Of a DNA stretch of 64,000 nucleotides, positions 1 to 11,500 are shown piece by piece. The stretch comes from Plectrocnemia conspersa (taxonomy: Eukaryota; Arthropoda; Insecta; Trichoptera; Polycentropodidae). The stretch spans positions 186,001-250,000 of the forward strand of contig VTFK01000064.1 in NCBI GenBank assembly GCA_009617715.1, written 5' to 3'. The position numbers and the translations under genes were made by a program. The first letter of the stretch is position 1. The number at the start of each line of letters is the position of its first letter. The notes under the pieces were generated by a model, which saw only the letters and a program-made list of their open reading frames with translations, was not told the origin of the DNA and did not search any database.

Positions 1-690
1 AACGGGATGCTGAAATGCCATAGAAGCAGCAGAAGATTCGGATCGATCAAGACGGAAGACCAATTCGCGCTCGATCCTTTGAAGATCATAGGCCATTCCC
101 ACAATGAAACAATTCACAACTCGAAGAGATCACTGTTGTTTGTCGGAGTTATGACGGCCGAGAAGTATCTGAAGACGAGGGCTAACGCTGTGTATAGAAC
201 TTGGGGGAAGGATCTACCAGGACGCATTGCGTTCTTCAGCTCCGAAGTGTCCAAAAGCGATTCGCTGCCTCTGGTGGCACTCAAAGGAGTCGACGACAGC
301 TATCCTCCGCAGAAGAAGTCCTTCATGATGCTCCTTTACATGCACGATAATTTTATCGATCAGTTTGAGTGGTTCTTGAGAGCCGACGATGATGTGTATA
401 TAAAAACTGACAAGTTGGAAGGCTTGCTGAGGTCCGTAGACAGCAGGAGAGCTCAGTTCATAGGTCAAGCAGGCAGAGGTAATAACGAAGAATTTGGCAA
501 TTTGAGCTTGGAATACGATGAAAACTTTTGCATGGGCGGACCGGGAGTGATTCTAAGCCGGGAAACGCTCAAGAGAGTTGCACCGCACGTCAAGGAGTGC
601 TTGAAGAACCTTTACACCACCCACGAAGATGTTGAACTTGGACGTTGCGTGAAGAAATTCGCCGGTGTCCCTTGTACGTGGAGCTATGAG
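1..690 (+). CDS. CHSY1: Chondroitin sulfate synthase 1 homolog, N-terminal (GT31) exon, partial
   Basis: This exon encodes the N-terminal glycosyltransferase half of a chondroitin sulfate synthase, the Golgi type II enzyme that polymerises the alternating GlcA/GalNAc chain of chondroitin. The frame is open from position 1 (Asn-Gly-Met...), so the exon probably continues to the left; the ATG at 7 is not assumed to be the start. Visible family blocks are LLFVGVMTAEKYL, TRANAVYRTWGKDLPGR, DDSYPPQKKSFMML, WFLRADDDVYIK, ENFCMGGPGVILSRE and YTTHEDVELGRC. The acidic triad at 385-393 (about residues 129-131 of the visible protein) is the expected UDP-sugar/Mn2+ site. The exon ends in phase 0 at WSYE, followed by the donor GTAAAT at 691. 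No hydrophobic anchor lies in the roughly 44 residues before LLFVGV, so the transmembrane segment must be upstream. The paralogous chondroitin polymerising factor is less likely, because both acidic motifs are kept. Confidence 0.96.
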
Positions 691-2696
691 GTAAATACAT
701 TCAACTGATTATTACGTATAGCAAAAACAGGATTATATAACCAGTTCGTTGCATTTTTCCTTGTAAACATAGCAAGTCGAACCTGATATTTTTTGATAAA
801 AATTGCTATATATATAGATTTATTTACATTAGATAAGGATAACACTATACCAATCAAAAAGTTTTTGGAAAACCCGACTACGTCAATTTTTATTTGACCA
901 TCGTGCGTTTTGCGTTGACTGAAATTTGCACCATGCAAACCACTCATTGTACCAAAGGTCAGAAGCTGCAGATAATTTGCTGTTTATTTCGAACATAACC
1001 ATCATAATTCAATTCACTAAAAGGTAATTTTTTCTCTTGGTAAAATGTAAATGCTGATTTATATAAAAAAATATTATGTTAATGAGTTTCAAGTATCTCC
1101 ATATCTCAAAAAATCTTCTTAAGAACAACAATGCACAATGAATGATTGTTTCAGATATTATAATTTTAAAATTTCACTGTATCATTATTTATAGATTTTG
1201 AGGTATACTTAGAAGGTAACTTGGTCTTATTGTTGTTAAAGATATGACAAATATTTAGTACTTAAAAAATCTATAACTTATGTTTGCGTAGTAAACATAA
1301 CCATAACAAACATTCAAAAAATGTTTTTGAAAAAAATCTTGGATAAATGTTCAATTAGAGAACTGTGTCATCGTAATAAAATATGACAAATAAATATTTA
1401 TCTTAGTCTTCGTGTGCACGCGATATTCAATATAGAATTGCTAATTGCATTATTCAAGAGATCAAAGCACCACCAAGTGACCCATATCATTAATAATCTA
1501 TCGATTATAGTTACTTAATTTTAATAATTCTTGATTCAAATAAAGAAAACTTATATTTGAGATATTTGGATTCAATACTAAGCAGCATTAAAAAAAACAG
1601 TCTTTAAAAATGTCACATTTCAAGCACTGCGATTGATTGATCACAAAACGCCGCGAATATTTTCTTACGGCATTAGAACTTTTCTCTTTATTGGCTTCTA
1701 TATATTTTTAACTTTCAAACAGGGGCGAATCATTTCAATGCTTCAAATGAAACAAAAATTTCACCCCTCTTTCATCATTCCTAAAAATAAATTTTATTTT
1801 TAAAAAATATTACATAATTTTATTTTATATAAACAAGGTCCCACTGAAGTATATTCTTAGAACCTTTCTGACCGAAATGTAACAAAAGAGTTAAAAATAA
1901 TATTTTATCCGAACGCAGGTTTGAGACGAGTAGTTTATGTGAAAATCGGTTAGTCAGTTACCTTTTCAGACTCAATGACTAAAAGATTTATTTTAATTTT
2001 AATTTTAATTTTAAATAAGAAATTTTGTACATGGCACGCTGCACGAAATACTTAAGTATTTTATTGCCGAGGTTTTTTTATTATCGGTGTATTAAATTTT
2101 CAGATTGTTTTTACCTTAAACCATATAGTCATTAAAACAACACATTAAAAATATTTCTTTATCAACGAAGACGTCAGATCTGTCAATTCTCGCCTAAGTA
2201 GCAAAAGCTGATTAATAAGATTTTGGCTACCAAAGCCATTTTCTTATAAATAAATGATCAGGTTTAAATAACCACGCGGCTAAAAAATATATAATATTTT
2301 ATCAATAAATTGATCATTATAAAGTTTTTTTTTGTAGGTGTATATTCATGTGTGTGTGTTTACGTGAATATTATATAGTAATTTATTTAGGTTATGCAGT
2401 GCGAAATTTAAAAAAATTTTTTCAAGAGCGTGAATGCGATTCCCGATATTTTGAGGTAGTGTACTTGTTACGGGAATTTTAATTATACTGTAGAATATTT
2501 ATGATCCATTCAGTTGCGCAGCAAATAAAATAATCTACTGTCCGCGTGCGCACAAATTTGTATTGTAATCGGGGGCCAACGTTAATATATATTTTTTGTT
2601 TATAATCTCTATGTGCTACATGTATCTCTTAATTAAATAATTTTGCTACAATAGACAACCATTATATCGCATTATATGCACGACCTAGCTTGAAAT

Positions 2697-2758
2697 GCAT
2701 CCGTGAGATTAGGAAACCCTAGGAAACTAGAATCTGTGACAATCAATCAGAATTATTA
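2697..2758 (+). repeat. Dispersed repeat family R4, copy 1
   Basis: The core CATCCGTGAGATTAGGAAA followed by a diverged GAAAC...GTGA.AATCAATC.GAAT block recurs at 21323-21393 in the same orientation. The copies are clearly homologous but diverged. No coding capacity; family unidentified. Confidence 0.6.
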
Positions 2759-2924
2759 CTTTTTTAATCACTGATTTAAACCTCACAGAAACGATAGAAA
2801 TTTTAAAGCATGTTTTTTCATGCATGCTCTTAAATGTTTGTCCTGTTATTGGTCGGGCGCTCTGAGGGGTGGTACTGGTATATGTAAGTACATAGGGAAA
2901 TATTGTTTTTTATTTGTATATAAA

Positions 2925-3012
2925 AGAACGGAATAGCATAGTCCGTAACGTCTCAGATTAGTAACTCTGAGGTTGCGGTTTCGAGCCCCGGCAGCAGCAC
3001 TCGTTTTTTTTT
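2925..3012 (+). repeat. tRNA-like sequence, probable head of a tRNA-derived SINE
   Basis: The segment has a box-A-like TAGCATAGTCCG, a short anticodon-arm-like hairpin (CTCAGA/TCTGAG) and a box-B-like GGTTTCGAGCCCC, followed by a run of nine T that would serve as a pol III terminator. The anticodon loop is 8 nt and the acceptor stem does not close, so it is not a functional tRNA. A tRNA-derived SINE head or a tRNA pseudogene is the best reading. Confidence 0.5.
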
Positions 3013-3021
3013 ACAAAAATT

Positions 3022-3260
3022 GAATTATAATTTCGCTAGTAGAAAAATGTATTTGGACTTCGCTAGTGAAAATATAACTTTACTAAAAATACACATTCCC
3101 TGTAGCATTTATAAATAGTATATAAATAAATAATAAAAGTATGTAAACGTATTACATATAGAAAAGTCGAGATCTTATAATTTTACTAGCACCTGCCAGA
3201 TAAATTATATTTTCACTGATAAGAATACATTTTCACCTACCAGTGAAAATTTTCTGAAAT
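3022..3260 (-). repeat. Dispersed element family R1, partial copy with two subterminal segments
   Basis: Two adjoining segments (about 3022-3100 and 3184-3260) match the subterminal region of the R1 copies at 39 and 45 kb. Shared motifs include ATGTATTTGGACTT, CGCTAGTGAAAATATAACTT and AGCACCTGCCAGATAAATTA. The strand is given relative to the copy near 39 kb. No coding capacity. Confidence 0.6.
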
Positions 3261-3451
3261 GGCATATTCTAAAAAAATATATTCAGGGTAGATTCGGGAC
3301 TGTTTTTGAGATTTTATTTGTGGGATAACCCGAGATTTTTTGGTTTGAAATCAGGGACTTCATTTAAACTTTTTTTAATGTATCTATTAGGCCGACATTT
3401 GCGAAGTTTTTGTCCTTGGCCGGTCGCCCACATTGACGACTTCACCTCATT

Positions 3452-3627
3452 CAGGGACGTTATTTTAGTTTTTACGGGAAGGGGGAGGGTTAAAAGTTGG
3501 GCAGTTGGTAACCATTTTTTTAAATATTTAGATTTCTTAATATTTAATTAAGTGACATGCATTTTTCTGGGCAAATTCAAAGGGGGGGTAGATTGCCCTC
3601 ACCTGGCTCTCCCAAATGACGTCCCTG
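3452..3627 (+). mobile_element. hAT-like MITE, family R2 copy 1
   Basis: A 176-bp nonautonomous element starting CAGGGACGTTATTT and ending AAATGACGTCCCTG, so the termini are inverted repeats. Internal blocks AAAAGTTGGGCAGT and GACATGCATTTTTCTG recur in the copy at 33206-33360. CAGGG termini are typical of hAT elements. No clear 8-bp target duplication is visible here. The upstream ~70 bp (3285-3351) also recurs before the copy near 37.4 kb, so the true unit may be longer. Confidence 0.65.
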
Positions 3628-3979
3628 TTTTGAGGTACCTCAGATAGTTATATATTTATAACAGAAGATTAATTTTATAAAAAAATATTCAGGGCCTCTT
3701 GATATAAAAAATCCACAAACGACGAATAATATATAAAAAATATGTAAAATAAATTAATGAAATTTAATACTAGAAAAGTATTAAAATAAATCATTAAAAC
3801 ATACTAATACAAAAATTAGTAAATTAAATCAAAGCAACAAAACGTTGAAAATCACTGTTTTTATTTTTATAAATGCAATATAAAATAATTCTAAATGAAT
3901 AATAACAGAAATAATTATGGGAATATACGTAAAATTATCTCACTCCCAAGTGTACAAATGTGTATAAATTAACTCTACT

Positions 3980-4135
3980 CAGAGGGTTAAAGGTAGCCCT
4001 CAACACGCCACGAGTGATCTCTCATACATCTACCACTTAATAATTGGTGAACGGTAGCGGTGGCTGGACCCACGTGTTTAGATGGTCTATAATATTCTTA
4101 TGGTTTTAAATACCGACAAAGGTTTAAGACCACTG
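3980..4135 (-). mobile_element. Possible short hAT-like MITE
   Basis: The right end reads AAAGGTTTAAGACCACTG, the reverse complement of a classic hAT terminus (CAGTGGTCTTAAACC). A weak partner CAGAGGGTTAAAGG starts at 3980. No convincing 8-bp target duplication is seen, so the left boundary is uncertain. Confidence 0.35.
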
Positions 4136-4189
4136 TTCTAATCGATGACTTATGTGTAAACTTCCAGTTTCTTGGTAGCCGGAAACTGC

Positions 4190-4960
4190 GATATTCTACC
4201 ACTTTGCAGCTTTAAAGCGCCATGTTGGCTATTTTGATCTCGGAAGCTGGGAAGGTCACGCGCCTTGGAAGGTTTCCTTTTTATTTCATAAGCCGACGAG
4301 CGTGCGATTTGGTATTAAGGCCCAATTGAGGGCTCTATCGTTCGGCGCTTTAAATTCAGCTCGAAGGCCGAGGCGCAGAAGTTTACATTGAAAAATTAAA
4401 GAGTTCCGCCCCGAAGAATCAGCGCGCGATTGAGTCTCCAGTCAAGTCAACAGTTTAAGTGAAAACCGACCCGTCGTGCCTAGTAGCGAAGAGACCGTCT
4501 CGGCGGGAGAAAATTGTATTTAAATTGGATTGGCAGGACGCTACTCGTAAAAGGCGATCCACTTATTGTACCACTCGGGATAGGAAGCGTCCCATTAGCT
4601 TGCGAGATAATAATGGTGACCATTTGCTGGCCGTTTCGTGTGGCCGTCCCTAGATTTGACGGCTCCTTACCTCTACGTCCAGGGCCGCCTTATCTATTAA
4701 GCAAAATGGGGCGATGCTTCCACCATGCAATTCATCACCACCACGAAACATTGAAGTAATTAGTCAAGTCCCGAAAAGCCCGACCCAGAGACATTTATGG
4801 GCCGAAATGTATTCAACAACAGCAACGGACGCGTCCGTGTTTTATTGGCTTATTATCTACAGTTATTGAGAGTCCATCGAGTAGTCGTCGATCCGAATTT
4901 TCGTTTAAGCGAGTTCTAGTACTGGTGATCGATTGGTGAGCATGTTAATTTAGATACAAT
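4190..4960. other. GC-richer unique block inside the giant intron; no identified gene
   Basis: This roughly 770-bp stretch is clearly richer in G+C and CG dinucleotides than its surroundings. Two short overlapping open frames exist on the + strand (4459-4653, 4514-4759), but their products resemble no protein I know and carry no domain motif. A promoter or enhancer, or a 5' exon of a nested transcript, is possible. I do not call a gene. Confidence 0.3.
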
Positions 4961-7900
4961 CGCGTTAGTGTTTAGCAACGGCTGTCCGATAATTTCAAAA
5001 TGCTTATTCATACTTATTTTTTATACGCGAGTCTTGAAGCATCTTATATATATAATTGTTCTAAGCCGTCGCTGTCGCTTCCGGACGCCCGTAACTTAAT
5101 ATGTAACATTCTCGTTTAATTCTCTACTCTGTAAATTGTATCACTTTGTATGAACGGTGTATAATATAATACACATAAACAAAGGAAATATATTTAATTA
5201 TAATAATAAAAATAAAAATTGAATATTCGAGGCACCGGTAATACATTCTATTGTTTCGACCAATGAGAAATAAGCATTCAAATATAAAACAAGATGGCCG
5301 ACAGTACCGTGACAACAGTTTTAAATAATTATTATTTAATAGCAAAATTTTGCTACGCGACAATAATTTTCATTAATTCGTCATTTGACTGAATATAAAT
5401 AATCGGATTGCTAATTAACAAGGTGTGTTATAACCATGAAAGTTAAATATATACATACTGTGTTGAGGATTAGAAGAATACATTGATTAACCTAGATAAA
5501 CAATCATAAAACAATCTTCGTAACGAAATCTTCAAATTTTGAATTCCCGGCGACGGGCTCCGAGGTCGAAAAGTGAGTTTTTCCTTTTATAATACATAAA
5601 AATTATTATTGTTTCTGATTTAATGCACATATTCGTTAGATTTTAATAATTTCAAATAAACCAGATACGTTTTAAACGTTAAAGTGTAATATATCCTTAG
5701 TATGTATGAGGATTGAAAGTTAATGTCTATCAAATTGCCGCTGTCGCAGTGGGAACGCTATATATAATATATCAGCCAATGGACAGCTTATAAATGTCTA
5801 GTTTCTTGGATGTTATCTAATAGACAACATTTTACAATGATTATAAATAAATGATTGAATACCTGGGATAATTGATAACCAAAATATCTAAGAGTGGCTT
5901 ATTTTTAATTCCGATGTGGCAAAATATGTATGTATACGTCATGGTTTTTATTAAATTTTTGTTCTGTGCCTTCATTCCTCTTTAGGAATAGTCAAATTCA
6001 AGATATTCAGTTACATCAAACTTATGTAGTATGTTCTTTATAAAAAGATAATACTTGCTGACAGTGACTTCAACATGAGAAGATTCACTCTTTGTTCATA
6101 TATACCAATTCTACGTTGAAAAATAATTAAAAACAATAAGACTCTCATCAATAGTTAAACATTGAACACATTATTACTTCTTATCATCATCATCTTCTTA
6201 AACTGATAAGTTGTACGTCGTATTTTAATTGTTTGCCATACGTAAATGTTATTAGATCTCTCATTGCTTCTGAAAATTAACTGTAAACAATACTATATAG
6301 TGAGTAAAATTAAACTTTTTGTTTACACTAATATGAGATTTTTCATTATTACTACCATTGTAACATGTTTAATTAACTTTGTCATGTATATCTTGAATTG
6401 CCAAATCACTGCTGTTTGTCTTTTAATATTAGGTCCTAGTATGAATAAAATGGTTTAAAGAGTTTTTATATTGTAATAGTTGGTGGCTTTAGATAATCTG
6501 AGTGGCGATTCTGAAATTCTTAGGTGATCTGAAATACCGAATCCATTAATGTTTTTTTTATTAATAAAAATTACCTCGGGTATGAAAAAAAAATAGGTTA
6601 ATAAATATGATATTTAAGGTCTCTTATAAATAATTTGTTTAATTAAATATGATAATATGAATTTGAGAAATTGCTTTAATGTCTTTATTAATCATTTACC
6701 AGAAGACATACGTAATGATTTAACTGTAATTCTGGAATCGAAAAAAGTTTTAACATATTAATCTGTCATATTTAAATTTTAATCTTAATATTTCGTTATG
6801 AGTTAACATGTTCTTATATTATACTATGTTTACAATCAAATACATTAACGATCAGTTTTCACAATCATCATCATCTACAGGCAAATACGTAAATATCAAA
6901 ACTGGATATATTTTTATTCCTTGCGATAGCGCGAACAAGTGACTTTGTTCCAGAGCTCGGGAGCGGGGCTCGCGAAGAGTAGCGCTCTATTATCCAATAG
7001 TTACCTGTAATTATAATAGCTTCTATATTCTGTATATGTTTGTGTTCTATATTCTGTACATAAGATAAAAATATTTAGAAAATTGGTTTTGATTTTTTAT
7101 AATTTTCCAGTGAGGGGCAAATATTACATTCTGCCACTAATGCCTACGAATGACTTAAAACGGCCCTGCCTCCGCCTCTTACGACTTGACTTATTTGGCA
7201 CTCGGATTAATTTAATTCAATTATGCTTCCAATCGTGAAGGGCTTCCTTTTATATTTTTGTATTCATACATTTGGATATGGGCGGACGCCCGTGCGTAAA
7301 CATCACGCACCGAGTTTTTGTCCCCTTGGCCGGAATTTTATGTATGCCTATGTCTTGCAATTGTGGACAATGATGTTTGAATGATCCTTTCAAGCCGATG
7401 CTAAAATTGGATCAATATGGACCATCATCTTTTCAGACTAGACTAATTATATTTTATTGAAGAAAACGAGGTCTAGTTGCGAGGACTTTAAAGAAACGTT
7501 AATATATTAATAATGATAAAAATTATTGCAATTTTTCTCATAAAGTGATATTTTTCACTGATAGAAAATATTAAGATTTAATTTTAAAATTGGGACACTT
7601 CACTAATAAATTATTATTATATTTAAAGTAAATTCAATTATGGTCAATTGATTGAAAATATTATATTATACATTAATATTTTATATAGAAAGTAAAAAGG
7701 TGCATTTTATAATACTTATATTATACATTGCCATGCAGTGAGAATATTTTTGCTAAGTTAATGTGTGTGATACACATGCATTAATAAAATGGAAGGATTG
7801 GAAGTCTTTGCCATAAGATATCGCTTAATTAGTTTAGTTACCGATTCGATAATTATTATAAAAAATAATGGAAAGCTAATCTAATCGTGTAATATACACA

Positions 7901-8457
7901 AAGTTAAAAACTAGTTTTGATATGATTCACGTAATGACTCAGCGTGAGTGTCCGAGCGTGTTTCAGAAATGTTGATATTCATATAAATATACTTACACAT
8001 CTACATATGTAATGTATATGGCTATTTGTAGTTTATTGTATGTGTCAGCGTCGAAAATTCTCATTTAAACAATGTTATGTTTGGATATTTTATTAGTCGT
8101 TGATAAATGAAATAAAATTATTTACAAAAATTCATAATCAAGACAATGTGTAATGGGTATTTTTTATAATTTAACATACCTATGCAATTTAATGAATAGA
8201 CAAAAATAACAGTAAGCTTATAGACACGTGTAAATAGTGCACACGTGTGACAAATCATTGCATTTCTAGAAAGGAACGTTTTAAAAATACTTACGAAGGG
8301 GAGTCGCCCTTCTTTATGGATCATTACCTAAAGAGTAAATTGTCATTTATAGAACAAGGGTTCTGTTGATCATGAAAATTCTTAATTGCATTAAAAACAC
8401 AATACATTAGTACATGTGTGCATATGTTTAATAATTGGTTTCATAATGTAGTTATTG

Positions 8458-8500
8458 TTTATATATATATATATTATATATATGTTTATATATATACAAT
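8458..8500. repeat. (TA)n microsatellite
   Basis: Interrupted TA dinucleotide tract (TTTATATATATATATATTAT...) in AT-rich intron sequence. Confidence 0.8.
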
Positions 8501-11500
8501 TTTATTGCTACGAATGCGACGCATGAGATTAGCCCTTTTGAGATGTGAATAGTTTTTAAATATAGTATATAGACATGACCACGTGCGTCTGAAATAGTGT
8601 TTAGATAATGTGTCATAAAGCAGTGATACTAAACATTGCGCCGCATTTCGACTTATCAATTTTGAATTTCGTGTAATCTATGTTAAGTAAACAATTCGAT
8701 GTTATGCTAAAAAATTAAAGAAGTTAAACAGGTCATTTTAGATTAAAAAATATTGTAATATTATATTATTTGAGTGATAATGTAACAGTTTTTACGTAAA
8801 TTATAATTATTAACATAAAATATCCGTTACATATGCTTAGTAATAAAAAATATTTTTTGTAGGTATAACATGTTTATATATGAATATGTTCGTGTTTAAC
8901 TAAAAACGTGCGTGACGAATCATTTATTTTATTGTATACCCTGGAACACATTTTTCATTAGAAAACAGAGAGTTAGAAAATATTTTTAAAATTCCAAAAT
9001 ACATACAATTTCTTACGCCATTGGATGGTAAAAATATAATGTGTCTATTTTAAAACACTATCATCAGTGCAACAAAGTCTCTGTCGTATACTTTCCATCT
9101 AACAAAATTTACATTTTGCAATTTAGAAGTTGATAAATAAGTAAAAACACAACTGCGTTTTAATTGAGTCATTAAAAATGCGTATAAATTCGACACAAAG
9201 GGTGAAATGGGTCGGTCTCTCAATGCTTCTTGGGTCTTTGGAAGAGTGGTTCCTTTGATTTTTTTCAAAAACCATCCGGGTCAGCCTACCTATGGACCTC
9301 GATGAATTCAATAAATTTCTGCCGCCGCTTTTGATTTCTAAAGGGCCAACGTTTACCTGGAAGTCCCTTGTTGAATACACATTTTTTTACCTAGGCATAC
9401 CTATTGCTTCACAGAACGTTTATGGTCATCGGTAGCTCTGCCCTAAAGTAAATATTTATCCAAACATGTTTCATAAGAAATACATTGTTCTGTAGCAATA
9501 CCTAAATATTTACTTATTAAACGCCAAGTTCAATATCACGAAATTCGCACGCTTTATAATATTTCTCGAATCTAGATATTCGTTTTCTACAATATTCTTT
9601 AGGTAAACTTCCTCTGCTTGTAAATTTATTTATAAACTAAGTATCGTACTTGGGTATATACAATTGATATTAAACAACTTATAAGTTCTCATACAAAATA
9701 TCATTTATTTAAACTACTCTAAAATATCCATGGAAGGATCAAAAATATTGTTGTATTTTATAAAAATATTAAAAAATCGACCAATATATTTTACCGCATT
9801 TTTTTAAAATTGTGCTTAAAATTTTGTTTTAAAATACTTACTTTTTATATTATATTAAAAATAATATGTATTTATATTTTTATAATTGATTATAACATAC
9901 CTTGATTGATAAATACATACAAGGAGGGTGCTTTTATTAAAAGCAATAATGATTTAATTCTGTTACTTTTAATAAAATAAAAATATTCAATAATCGATAA
10001 AATATATGACAAAATATGGTAAGGGTTTCAAACAGAAGTTTCTCTTAAAAATATGGATTGCGAGAATATTCCCAGAATATATTATTATGGTTAAGATTAT
10101 TTTAAAAACTTTTGCGTAAGATTATTTTAAAACATACTATTAATTGTAATTAAAATTAAATAATTTTATCGGAATTATCCGATTATAGTCAAGTATGCAA
10201 ATATTTTTAATACTTTCCTTGTATTCTTCAACCGCAATGGATACTTAGCAACATAATTTGTATAATGATAGATTTTAAGATAAAAAACTCAGTATGCCAC
10301 GACCTCGGTGCGATGCCGTGTCTAAATTAAGGCCATTTTAACCGCGATTGGTTATAAAGTTGTATTTTTTATTAATATAATTAAACGCGTCTCTTAAATT
10401 TAAAAGCAGTCCTAATAGAATTCATAACCTTTAATTTTAAGACAAAACATGAATTTGATTTTAAAATCTCCATGTCACAGGTATTCAATTTATGACATAT
10501 AATTTGTTTGTCTTTTGCAAACATCTAGGTCCATTAAAGAAAATACAAATTCATTGTTTTCTTATATTTAATCGAAAAAATACTTTATAGCTGTTATTAA
10601 TATAAGAATTATTTACTTAAACGTATAATAATTTATTGCCCCAATTACATAAATATGTAATTAGTTATTTTATGTTGTGTGTGAATAATATATCTATTTA
10701 AGTGGAGGAAAAGTTGGCAAAAGAGTGAAGAAGACATTTATCTCTCTAATGATGGTTCAAATAAATAAGTTGCTTCTTAGTTCTATTTAGTAGGTTTAAA
10801 AATAAAGATACCATTATCAAGATGAGATTTTCGCCAAGTTTTTTTTTACTTATATTCAAATAGTATACTTTAAACCATAAATATAACTAATTATACTTTT
10901 TTTAATCAATGGTTTATATTAAACACTAAAGTCAATTGCTAATTGCTTTCTACTTTGCAGTTTTGAACATATATTTTAAGTTTTTCTCTTATGTAATTTT
11001 TTACCACGTTTCTTGGACTATCATGTGGGGAGCTCAGGTGAAAGTACTTGATAATGTGTTGGCGGAAGCTAGTTCTGATTGGAAGTGTAATTTTAGGCGA
11101 TAGATTTACGAATTTTATGTGTTTCTGCATGATATGAAGCCATATCCCTAGAAGTAGAAGAATAACTAATGACGATTGGTGTCAAAACAATAATTAATTA
11201 CACGGTTTACAATTAGTTTTTAGTTTTGCAATATATGATGTCTTACTGTGTTTGATAAAAAAATGCCAAAAAATACATTTTCAACGGTAATAATATTGAG
11301 TGACCGATGGGTCATAAAGTAATAAAACATTATTACCAAAATCTTATTTTATATGTAGGCGGCAATTTTGATGCAAATTAATTAAGGTCTAGGTCATAAA
11401 ATCACTTAAGGGACACATTTTAAACCGTCGTTTTCACGCAAACACTCAGATGCTCAGATCTGCGTGTCCGTGTCCGATCCGTTCGCTTTGAGCACGGACA

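Noticed and set aside
214..468. Minus-strand open frame opposite the first synthase exon
   Set aside because: It is the antisense shadow of a strongly conserved coding exon and has no family similarity.
2925..3012. Functional tRNA gene
   Set aside because: The anticodon loop is 8 nt and the acceptor stem does not pair.
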